Origin: Candidatus Bathyarchaeota archaeon
GTDB lineage: Archaea; Thermoproteota; Bathyarchaeia; Bathyarchaeales; UBA233
NCBI GenBank assembly: GCA_029907045.1
Contig: JARYMR010000049.1
Span: forward strand, 1-9,806
Direction of reading: 5' to 3'
Length of the DNA: 9,806 bases
Position numbers and translations under genes: made by a program. Shown in pieces: positions 1 through 5,573 of the stretch. The notes beneath the pieces were generated by a model. That model saw nothing but the letters and a program-made list of their open reading frames with translations. It was not told the DNA's origin and made no database searches. The first letter of the stretch is position 1. The number at the start of each line of letters is the position of its first letter.

Positions 1-44
1 GAAAATTTGATAATACGAAGAAGGTGAAGAGAAAGAAACATTAA
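1..44 (+). CDS. Possible 3' end of an upstream gene (tail only)
   Basis: One plus-strand frame is open from the left edge to a TAA at 42-44 and would encode the lysine-rich tail KFDNTKKVKRKKH. A basic C-terminal end of this sort is common in archaeal nucleic-acid-binding proteins, and T-rich sequence follows the stop. With 13 residues there is no way to name a family, and an open frame of this length is expected by chance, so this is only a possibility. Confidence 0.18.
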   Translation, partial: KFDNTKKVKRKKH

Positions 45-85
45 ATTTTCTACATACTTTTGGTTGGAAAATCAGTCAATAGCGA

Positions 86-103
86 CCCTACCCCCCTCCC
101 CTC
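86..103. other. C-rich/G-rich tract downstream of thiI
   Basis: The plus strand carries CCCTA, six C, T, four C, TC. On the minus strand this is an uninterrupted purine tract of G runs of 4, 6 and 3, just after the thiI stop and so probably in its 3' untranslated RNA. It stands out in an AT-rich window. On the plus strand it is followed by a short T run at 108-112, which could help terminate transcription coming from the left edge. No stem-loop was found. Confidence 0.4.
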
Positions 104-120
104 TAGATTTTTGGTTTAGT

Positions 121-1278
121 CTACTTTATTTCTATGGTTTCGGTTTTTTCGAGGCTTTCTTTTATGGCTTCGTTTAGGTTCATTTTCTTTTCAAAGGCTT
201 CCACAATTTCTAGTTTGGCTTTTGTTGCGGGATGTTTTGTTAAAAATAGGGAGCAGCAGTCTTTGTATGGTGTGATAGAAATTTGGAAGGTTCCAATTTG
301 TTTTGCTAGATTAACCGTCTCGTTTTTCTCGTAAGTTAATAATGGTCTTAAAATGGGAAGCGTTGTTGCTCTGCTTATTACGGCTATATTCTCTAAGGTT
401 TGGGATGAAACCTGCGCCAAATTCTCGCCGCTTCCCAAGGCTTTTATGTCATATTTCTTTGCTATTTCCTCCGCAACCCTAATCATAAACCTTCTAAATA
501 GGATGAGCCTATACTTGGCTGGCGCTTCCACAGCTTCGGCTTCGAACGGATAAAAGGGAATGAAAAATATTGTTGGATTTGGGTTGTATTGAGCTAAAAC
601 TTTCCCCAACTTCAAAATTTTTTCGCACCTTTTCTCTTCAAACTTTTGAAAGGCGTGAAAATGCAGAAAATCTGTTCGGCAACCCCTCTTAATTAGAAGC
701 CAAGCAGCCACCGGCGAGTCTATACCGCCAGACAGTAAGTGCAAAACTTTTCCCGAAACACCAACTGGTAAACCATATAACCCCTTAATTTTCTTGTCGA
801 AAACGTAGGCTGTTCCCTCTGCAAGTTCAACAAAAATTTCCTTTTGCGGTTCTTTCAGGGAGATTTCAGCATTAAAATTTTTGACAAGATAAGCCCCCAA
901 CTCGCGGTTTACATCCATAGAAGTGAAGGGCAAAGTTTTGTCCGCCCTCTTTGCTGAAACTTTCAATTTTGTGCCAGCTTCAATTTTGAAATTTTTGTCT
1001 ATCAGTTGTTTTATAGCGTCTAGTTTGGCTTCTGTTGCGAAACAAAAGGCAAACCATGAAATCCCAAAAACCTTCTTGAGGGCTTCCTCAATTTTTCCAA
1101 TGTCAGATTTTTCTGAAAGCTCTAAGAGGATTCTCCCTTGAATCTTCCTAATCTTCCTAAACTCCAACCCCTCAAGGGCTTTAACTATGTTTTCAACCAG
1201 TTTTCTTTCGAAACTTGGTCTGTTTAACCCTTTAAGCCCCAACTCGCCATAGTGAATTAAAACGAAATCAAACAACAT
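121..1278 (-). CDS. thiI: tRNA 4-thiouridine synthase ThiI, archaeal type without rhodanese domain
   Basis: ThiI activates uridine 8 of tRNA by adenylation and replaces its oxygen with sulfur; family members also feed sulfur to the thiazole of thiamine. The 385-residue protein has the family order: an N-terminal ferredoxin-like part (IHYGELGLKG at 8-17), a THUMP domain (about 60-165), then a PP-loop ATPase domain with SGGIDSP at 183-189 as the adenylation loop and SGEN at 283-286. The ending DCCSLFLTKHPATK at 340-353 is typical of this family. It stops there, whereas the E. coli enzyme continues into a rhodanese domain carrying the sulfur-bearing cysteine; the sulfur donor here must therefore differ. 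Cysteines 341-342, 217 and 200 are candidates for catalysis. At 258-261 the sequence is LILF, where I expected a CxxC by memory of methanogen ThiI. The ATG start lies about ten bases after the predicted transcription start. Confidence 0.93.
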   Translation of the reverse strand: MLFDFVLIHYGELGLKGLNRPSFERKLVENIVKALEGLEFRKIRKIQGRILLELSEKSDIGKIEEALKKVFGISWFAFCFATEAKLDAIKQLIDKNFKIEAGTKLKVSAKRADKTLPFTSMDVNRELGAYLVKNFNAEISLKEPQKEIFVELAEGTAYVFDKKIKGLYGLPVGVSGKVLHLLSGGIDSPVAAWLLIKRGCRTDFLHFHAFQKFEEKRCEKILKLGKVLAQYNPNPTIFFIPFYPFEAEAVEAPAKYRLILFRRFMIRVAEEIAKKYDIKALGSGENLAQVSSQTLENIAVISRATTLPILRPLLTYEKNETVNLAKQIGTFQISITPYKDCCSLFLTKHPATKAKLEIVEAFEKKMNLNEAIKESLEKTETIEIK

Positions 1279-1304
1279 CCAAACACAATTGAAAAATAAT
1301 TTAG

Positions 1305-1322
1305 GAAAGTTTAAAAACTTTC
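1305..1322 (-). promoter_or_regulatory. Palindromic BRE/TATA promoter of thiI
   Basis: GAAAGTTT-AA-AAACTTTC is a perfect 8-base inverted repeat with a two-base spacer. Read on the minus strand it gives GAAAG followed by TTTTTAAAC, which fits an archaeal BRE plus TATA box. Its centre is about 35 bases before the thiI ATG, placing transcription start near 1288 and leaving a leader of about ten bases. The symmetry could also be an operator or a weak stem at the end of the upstream GNAT transcript. Confidence 0.5.
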
Positions 1323-1334
1323 ATTTTGTTGCGG

Positions 1335-1851
1335 TTAAAGTTCTAAGCGAATAAGGGGAAAATCGTCCTTGTCAATTTTTATCCTAAAGTTTTGTTTTAA
1401 ATAAAACTTCAATGGACCAGAAGGATTTTCAACGGATTCCTTCCTCGCAAAAGTTTCCACAGCCTTAAACCCTTCATTTTTAAGTTGCGTTACCAAATCT
1501 TTGAGCATTTTTGTTCCAAAGCCCTTTCCATGATACTCTTTATTCGTTATGTAAAGACATGCAAGGAATACGGCATCATCGTTTGGCGGTCCAGAGGCAT
1601 ATTCTTTTGTTCTTGGAAAGAATTTTGGTGGTGCATATTGTATAAAGCCTATAGGAATGCCGTTATAGTATGCGATTTTTATGCAACTTCCAAAAGCTTC
1701 AGCCACCTCATTAAACCATTTTTTTCTCTTCCATACTTGGTTTTAGCATTTCTTCGCCAAAAGCGCCAGTTGTCTGCCAGTAAAGACAGTATCTGCACGG
1801 AGTCGGGATCTGTTGAAAATTATTTTCATTTGCCTTTTCAATTATGAGCAA
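1335..1851 (-). pseudogene. GNAT-family N-acetyltransferase with N-terminal CxxC, frameshifted
   Basis: Two reading frames together make one protein of about 171 residues. The first (1851 to 1711, 46 residues) starts at TTG and contains PCRYCLYWQTTGAF, a CxxC-W segment (Cys19, Cys22). It reaches a run of seven A (minus strand of 1719-1725) and stops at 1711-1713. The other frame opens with WFNEVAEAFG and carries the GNAT core: GIPIGFIQYAP, then the acetyl-CoA loop HGKGFGTKML, and FYLKQNFRI near the end. Removing one A gives ...EEKKWFNEVAEAF..., a continuous sequence. Family knowledge: such enzymes move an acetyl group from acetyl-CoA to an amine; the substrate is unknown, and the CxxC-bearing subgroup is, as I recall, uncharacterised. 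Probably co-transcribed with the exchanger upstream, whose stop codon overlaps the Shine-Dalgarno site. Either a genuine +1 mutation, transcriptional slippage or a homopolymer sequencing error. If split, the second part could start at GTG 1706 and would lack the N-terminal region. Confidence 0.8.
1719..1725 (-). other. A7 homopolymer at the GNAT frameshift point
   Basis: Seven A residues on the minus strand separate the two frames of the acetyltransferase. The upstream frame reads GAG AAA AAA ATG GTT TAA; skipping one A gives GAG AAA AAA TGG TTT AAT GAG and continues the protein. The shift needed is +1. Confidence 0.85.
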
Positions 1852-1860
1852 AGCTTTTTT

Positions 1861-1866
1861 CTCCTA
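1861..1866 (-). promoter_or_regulatory. Ribosome binding site deciding a TTG start for the GNAT gene
   Basis: TAGGAG on the minus strand lies nine bases before TTG at 1851. Its TAG is the stop codon of the exchanger gene, so translation of the two genes is probably coupled. No ATG is available before the CxxC segment, which makes TTG the best start. Confidence 0.6.
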
Positions 1867-2843
1867 AAGTTTGTAGCCGCCAAAACTAATAGTTAAGAAC
1901 ATGAAATATATAAATAGCAAAACTGCGCCTTCCCTCCAACTAATTTTTTCGCTTGAAAGAAAATACCATAAAAGAAGATTCGTTATAAGCGAGAACATGA
2001 CAAGGTCTGAAAAAGCCGTCATATTAACCCTCAAAGTGGAGGCTGTTAATGTTACTCCCAAAATGCATGTTATGTTTATGAAACAGCTTCCCACAATATT
2101 TCCCAAAGCTAAATCTAAATGTCCCTTTCTTGTGGCGTCAAGGCTTGTCGCCAGTTCGGGTAGGCTTGTGCCGAAAGCCACGATGGTAGCGCCAATAACA
2201 ACTTTTGGAATACCAATACTTTCTGCTATATAGGAGGCTGAACCCACAATAAAATATGAACTGGCAACAACTAACGCTGCGCCCAAAAATGTTAAGAAAG
2301 CGTATTTTCCAAGTTTTTCCTTTTCCTTTCCTAAACTGCTTTCCTCTTTTATTCTACGTATTTTTGAGAGTTGATAAATATAGAAGATGAAAATTGCGAG
2401 AAGGATAATTCCTATAAATCTACTCGCATATCCTATGTAAAGCAGCGTTAATGGGATTATTGAAGCTATAAACAAGCCAAAATAGAGGCTTCCTACATCC
2501 TCCTTCGCCATTGCTGGAATGAGTGTTGTGTGTAATTTGAGTTTTTTAATGCTGCCATTATGAAGCATAAGCCAAGAATTAGGCATACATTTACAATGTT
2601 TGAGCCCAAGACATTGCCTATGGCTACGCCTATGGATTCTTGTCCGATTGCAGCGAAAATGGATACTGAAAGTTCTGGTAAGGATGTGGCGAAAGCAACC
2701 AAGATAAAGCCCACTGTTGTTTTTCCAAAACCAGTTATGTCTGCAACTCTAACAGAATTGGTTATAGTCCAATCACTGGCTTTATTAAGTATTAGTAAGG
2801 AAGCGAGGAGAATCAAAGCGTTAATCAACATTCCCTCAAACAA
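1864..2843 (-). pseudogene. Na+/Ca2+ exchanger-like (CaCA family) membrane protein, frameshifted
   Basis: Two overlapping frames form one 326-residue exchanger when joined. The first (from TTG 2843) holds the alpha-1 repeat: FATSLPEL at 51-58 and GNVLGSNIVN at 76-85. The second holds the cytoplasmic loop rich in Lys/Glu (about 160-178 of the joined protein) and the alpha-2 repeat: GTSLPEL at 225-231 and GNIVGSCFIN at 248-257. About ten hydrophobic segments in two inverted halves are usual for CaCA antiporters, which export Ca2+ in exchange for Na+ (or H+) across the cytoplasmic membrane. Both repeats keep the ion-site glutamates (Glu57, Glu230). The frames meet at A_AAA_AAC, minus strand of 2541-2547; a -1 shift there, or one added A, restores ...AALKN-LKLHTTLIPAMAKED.... 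The rest of both frames looks intact, with no other stops, so the break is recent, programmed or an artefact. A start at ATG 2831 is possible, but the Shine-Dalgarno spacing favours TTG. Confidence 0.85.
2541..2547 (-). other. Canonical -1 slippery heptamer A_AAA_AAC inside the exchanger gene
   Basis: On the minus strand the upstream frame reads TTA AAA AAC, so the heptamer A_AAA_AAC is exactly in the X_XXY_YYZ register required for -1 ribosomal frameshifting. A shift here continues directly into the alpha-2 half of the exchanger. No convincing stimulatory stem-loop was found in the bases that follow. Confidence 0.6.
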
Positions 2844-2849
2844 GCCAGT

Positions 2850-2855
2850 TCACCT
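2850..2855 (-). promoter_or_regulatory. Ribosome binding site deciding a TTG start for the exchanger
   Basis: AGGTGA on the minus strand stands six bases before TTG at 2843. The next in-frame ATG (2831) has only GAGGG one base away, too close to serve. Confidence 0.55.
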
Positions 2856-2874
2856 TTGCTATTCCCCTTTTGTG

Positions 2875-2889
2875 CAATATTAAAATGTT
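2875..2889 (-). promoter_or_regulatory. Probable TATA box of the frameshifted exchanger
   Basis: The minus strand reads AACATTTTAATATTG, an AT-rich TATA-like element about 38 bases before the TTG start. Expected transcription start is near 2855, directly before the AGGTGA site. Confidence 0.35.
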
Positions 2890-2950
2890 TTCTCCTTTGC
2901 AAAAACTGAAAATGACCGTGCTTTTTTCATGAAATTGTAGAAAAGGAAAG

Positions 2951-2962
2951 GGAAATTTTAAG
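2951..2962 (+). promoter_or_regulatory. Probable BRE/TATA of the second CaCA-like gene
   Basis: GGAAATTTTAAG follows a purine-rich stretch and sits about 47 bases before the TTG start, giving a predicted leader of about 20 bases that includes the GGTGA site. Together with the opposite TATA it makes 2844-3004 a divergent promoter region. Confidence 0.35.
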
Positions 2963-2993
2963 AATGATGAAAGTTAATTCTTGACAAAGGCAG

Positions 2994-2998
2994 GGTGA
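2994..2998 (+). promoter_or_regulatory. Ribosome binding site deciding a TTG start for the second CaCA-like gene
   Basis: GGTGA, within AGGGTGA, is six bases before TTG at 3005. This is the same motif and spacing as for the divergent exchanger, and no earlier ATG is in frame. Confidence 0.55.
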
Positions 2999-3004
2999 AA
3001 CCCT

Positions 3005-3964
3005 TTGAAGGATTGGATTATCTTCTTCATTCTGGCTTTGGGCGTCCCACTTCTTTTGGTTGGTTTGTGGTTGGCTTTTGACACAACTATCGGAGTTGCC
3101 CTTCTAATTTTTGGCATTATCCTCTTGGCCTTTTCTGCTGAGAAGGCTGTTGAGCATTCGGTTAATATAGCCTCAGCTTTGAGAATGTCTCCCCTCATGA
3201 TAGGACTTATAATAGTTTCTTTGGGCACAGATTTTCCTGAAATTGCCAACTCAATTTTCTCATCAGCTTTAGGTCACGGCGACATAAACGTTGGAGATTC
3301 TTTTGGGTCCGTTTTAGCCCAAATGACTTTAATGTTGGAACTTATCGCTTTGGTTGGGGGTACATTCAAAGTTAAAAGAGAAGAAGTCACTGTCATGGGT
3401 GCTTGTGAGGTTTTAGCGCTTATAGCCGCAATATCTATGGTTGAAAAAGGTTACATTTCGAGAATGAACGCCATATTCTTGGTTGCTAGTTGGCCCATCC
3501 TTATGTTGATAGTTAGAAATGTCATGAAAAAGCCTGAAGTTGCGCCGCATTCTGGTCAAGGACTATTCCGTCATTTGGTCTTTGCTATTCTCGGTTTCAT
3601 AGGAGTCGCTGTTGGTTCTTTTATCCTTATCGAGTCAGTTATCACCTTGTCAGCGGTTCTGCTTGTTCCAGAATATTTTATCAGCTTCTTTTTAGTCGCC
3701 ATCGGAACATCCCTCCCAGAACTTGTTGTGGATCTAACTGCTGTGCGAAAGAGGCAATATGAAATCGCTATAGGAGACGTCATAGGAAGCAGCATCGTCG
3801 ACGCTGGCTTTTCCATCGGAATTGGACCCCTATTTTTCCCAATTAAAGTTTCTGGAAGAATTGCAGAAACCACTGGTTTGTATGCACTTTTTGGTTCCAT
3901 TATAGTTCTGTTAGTTCTCGCAATAAGGGAAAATTGGACAAGAAGACAGGAATGCTATTTGTAA
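3005..3964 (+). CDS. CaCA-superfamily cation exchanger-like membrane protein with atypical ion-site residues
   Basis: A 319-residue, very hydrophobic protein with two inverted halves of about five membrane segments, as in CaCA antiporters. Alpha-1 is GTDFPEI at 74-80 with GDSFGSVLAQ at 97-106; alpha-2 is GTSLPEL at 234-240 with GDVIGSSIVD at 257-266. Family knowledge: in the Methanocaldococcus exchanger NCX_Mj the ions are held by Thr50, Ser51, Glu54, Ser77 and Asn81 in alpha-1 and by Thr209, Ser210, Glu213, Ser236 and Asp240 in alpha-2. By motif alignment these become Thr75, Asp76, Glu79, Ser102, Gln106 and Thr235, Ser236, Glu239, Ser262, Asp266. Thus alpha-2 is conventional while alpha-1 has Ser to Asp and Asn to Gln changes, and the usual GN is GD in both repeats. 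An altered ion or coupling (for example H+ instead of Na+) is an inference. It is transcribed divergently from the frameshifted exchanger and starts with TTG. Confidence 0.82.
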   Translation: MKDWIIFFILALGVPLLLVGLWLAFDTTIGVALLIFGIILLAFSAEKAVEHSVNIASALRMSPLMIGLIIVSLGTDFPEIANSIFSSALGHGDINVGDSFGSVLAQMTLMLELIALVGGTFKVKREEVTVMGACEVLALIAAISMVEKGYISRMNAIFLVASWPILMLIVRNVMKKPEVAPHSGQGLFRHLVFAILGFIGVAVGSFILIESVITLSAVLLVPEYFISFFLVAIGTSLPELVVDLTAVRKRQYEIAIGDVIGSSIVDAGFSIGIGPLFFPIKVSGRIAETTGLYALFGSIIVLLVLAIRENWTRRQECYL

Positions 3965-3966
3965 TT

Positions 3967-4014
3967 CTTTACCTATTCGCTTACGCAACCCTTTACTTTT
4001 AATTTTACGTAAAG
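3967..4014. repeat. TTTAC repeats and a TTTACGTAAA palindrome before the MBL-fold gene
   Basis: TTTAC occurs at 3968, 3992 and 4004. The second and third copies face GTAAAG at 4009-4014, so CTTTAC (3991-3996) can pair with it, and TTTACGTAAA (4004-4013) is a perfect ten-base palindrome. The block lies between two plus-strand genes, 30-80 bases before the ATG of the hydrolase. It could be a terminator for the exchanger gene or an operator for the hydrolase; neither is shown. Confidence 0.4.
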
Positions 4015-4045
4015 CAAAAATCATTTAACCACTATAATTTGGTTT

Positions 4046-4882
4046 ATGAGCTCAAAGTTTGAAATAATCCTCCTCGGAACTGGCGGTGGAAGATTCGCAA
4101 CAATAACACAGAAGAGACGCACCGCCGGCATCCGCATCAGGAGCGAAAACTTAAACCTGCATTTAGACCCTGGACCCGGAGCCCTTGTGCACTCAATTAA
4201 TGAAGGATTGGACCCGCAAAAAATTAACGCCATCTTCATTTCACATTGCCACCCAGACCATTATACTGATGCTGAAGTTTTAATTGAAGCCATGACCCGT
4301 GGGATGACTCGAAAGCGTGGAGTGTTGGCCGCTGCAAAAAGTGTTTTAAGCGGGAACGCTTTGTGTGAACCTTCCATTTCCAAGTATCATCAGCAAATGC
4401 CACAACAAAAAATTGAGGCTGTCCCAAACATGAAATTTCAAGTTGGCAATGTGAACGTTTCGGTAACTGAAGCAAGGCATACAGACCCAGACACTGTGGG
4501 CTTCAGATTTGAAACAGAAGATTTTGGAGATTTCGCCTACACAAGCGATACGGAATATTTTGAAGGAATAGGCAAATACTACGAAGGCGTAAGACTTCTC
4601 CTATTATGCATCATGCGACCCGCTGGAAAACCATGGAAGGGACACATGACAACAAATGACGCCATAAAAATAGTTAAAGAGGCACGTCCGGAACAAGCTG
4701 TTTTAACCCATTTCGGAATGCAAATGATATTCAAAGGACCAGCAAACGAAGCAAAACTTATAGAAGAAAAAACTAAAATTCCGACTGTTGCAGCGACTGA
4801 TGGAATGCGTATTGTTTTTAATCAAGAAATTTCAATACAATTTAAATTTAAACAAGGTTTGAATCGGTTTATGGAATTTTAA
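4046..4882 (+). CDS. Metallo-beta-lactamase-fold hydrolase
   Basis: The 278-residue protein has the complete metal site of the MBL fold: HCHPDH at 67-72 (two His, Asp, His), His145 in EARHTDPDTVGF, Asp168 in YTSDTEY and His222 in LTHFG, enough for two zinc ions. The start LLGTGGGR (9-16) and LHLDPGPGAL (39-48) are as in RNase Z-like and other archaeal MBL proteins. The long arm typical of RNase Z is not obvious, and I see no beta-CASP domain, so the substrate is unknown. It has no signal peptide and is probably cytoplasmic. It begins with ATG and has no Shine-Dalgarno sequence, which suggests a leaderless or very short-leader transcript. It converges with the following GNAT gene with only four bases between the two stops. 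Alternatives: phosphodiesterase or nuclease of this fold. Confidence 0.85.
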   Translation: MSSKFEIILLGTGGGRFATITQKRRTAGIRIRSENLNLHLDPGPGALVHSINEGLDPQKINAIFISHCHPDHYTDAEVLIEAMTRGMTRKRGVLAAAKSVLSGNALCEPSISKYHQQMPQQKIEAVPNMKFQVGNVNVSVTEARHTDPDTVGFRFETEDFGDFAYTSDTEYFEGIGKYYEGVRLLLLCIMRPAGKPWKGHMTTNDAIKIVKEARPEQAVLTHFGMQMIFKGPANEAKLIEEKTKIPTVAATDGMRIVFNQEISIQFKFKQGLNRFMEF

Positions 4883-4886
4883 TTAT

Positions 4887-5471
4887 TTAAAAGTTCAATT
4901 CGTATCCATAACATGGTAAAACTTCTTTAGGCTGATATTTCTCAATGATTGTTCTTAAGTCTGTTTCTGGCATAATGTGTGCATAAACTTCAACTATGTG
5001 CATACCATCTTTGTCAAAGGGCCATAGTTTTTCTCGGTTGTTTATACGTATATGATGGTATTCGAAGAATTTTTTGAATCCATACTTTTCATAGAATTTC
5101 CATGCAGATGGTTCAATACTCCAAGCTTCTAAACGCTTCATACCCAACTTTTTTCCACGTTTTATTCCTTCATTTAAGAGTTGGGTTGCAACGCCTTTTC
5201 TCCTAAATTCTGGTAATACACCGATATCCCAGAGCATCCCGTTTCCTTCCGCTTTTTTATAGCATACGCTTCCCGGAGTTTCTTCTAACTCGATATCTAA
5301 AAACCCAACAATTTTTTTATTACTTAAAGCTATTAACTCAACGGTTTTTCCATCATATTTCGGCTTGTTCCTTTCTAATATTCTTTCATTGGAACCCAAG
5401 TAAACAAGTGCATGGCATTTCAGCCATTCTTCTTCGTCAATTGGTTCATAATCACGAATAGTAAATTTCAT
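4887..5471 (-). CDS. GNAT-family N-acetyltransferase
   Basis: This 194-residue protein shows the GNAT core. An acidic N-terminal strand-helix part (RDYEPIDEEEWLKCHALVY) comes first. Then ELIALSNKKIVGFLDIE (45-61) gives the central strands, and WDIGVLPEFRRKGVATQLL (81-99) is motif A, whose RRKGVA loop binds the pyrophosphate of acetyl-CoA. LEAWSIEPSAWKFYEKYGF (114-132) is motif B. About 60 residues follow the core (YHHIRINNREKLWP onward), more than in the smallest GNATs, and may help form the substrate pocket. Transfer of acetyl from acetyl-CoA to an amine is expected; the acceptor cannot be told from sequence. It is unrelated in detail to the broken GNAT gene at 1335-1851. It starts with ATG, with a weak ribosome site, and is divergent from pyrH across a 102-base gap. 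Confidence 0.87.
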   Translation of the reverse strand: MKFTIRDYEPIDEEEWLKCHALVYLGSNERILERNKPKYDGKTVELIALSNKKIVGFLDIELEETPGSVCYKKAEGNGMLWDIGVLPEFRRKGVATQLLNEGIKRGKKLGMKRLEAWSIEPSAWKFYEKYGFKKFFEYHHIRINNREKLWPFDKDGMHIVEVYAHIMPETDLRTIIEKYQPKEVLPCYGYELNF

Positions 5472-5506
5472 TTAATCGCCCTGGCAATCAAATCTAGATA
5501 TAGTGT

Positions 5507-5515
5507 GGATAAAAG
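5507..5515 (-). promoter_or_regulatory. Possible TATA box of the intact GNAT gene
   Basis: The minus strand reads GCTTTTATCC here, 36-44 bases before the ATG at 5471, which would put transcription start near 5485. It is AT-rich and archaeal in style, but this is not a strong match. Confidence 0.3.
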
Positions 5516-5527
5516 CTTTAGCAAAAG

Positions 5528-5538
5528 TTATTTTATGC
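5528..5538 (+). promoter_or_regulatory. Possible TATA box of pyrH
   Basis: TTATTTTATGC lies 36-46 bases before the pyrH ATG. Transcription would start near 5558, just at the AAGGAAG ribosome site (5558-5564). Confidence 0.35.
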
Positions 5539-5573
5539 TACAATAAATAGTTTCAAAAAGGAAGTATAATCCT

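Noticed and set aside
1485..1847. Plus-strand open frame opposite the GNAT gene
   Set aside because: Its translation has no family features and the conserved GNAT motifs lie on the minus strand; it is an antisense shadow. The same holds for frames opposite both exchangers, the permease region and the MBL hydrolase.
2863..2943. Small gene in the divergent region between the exchangers
   Set aside because: Only very short frames occur (for example an ATG at 2913 that ends after six codons), without a ribosome site.
3005..3964. A third frameshifted gene next to the two broken ones
   Set aside because: The frame is continuous with both alpha repeats at normal spacing and a usual length for the family, so no break is indicated.
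4871..4900. Bidirectional terminator between the MBL hydrolase and the GNAT gene
   Set aside because: Only four bases separate the convergent stops. GAATT/AATTC symmetry is present but too short and too AT-rich to be a credible stem.
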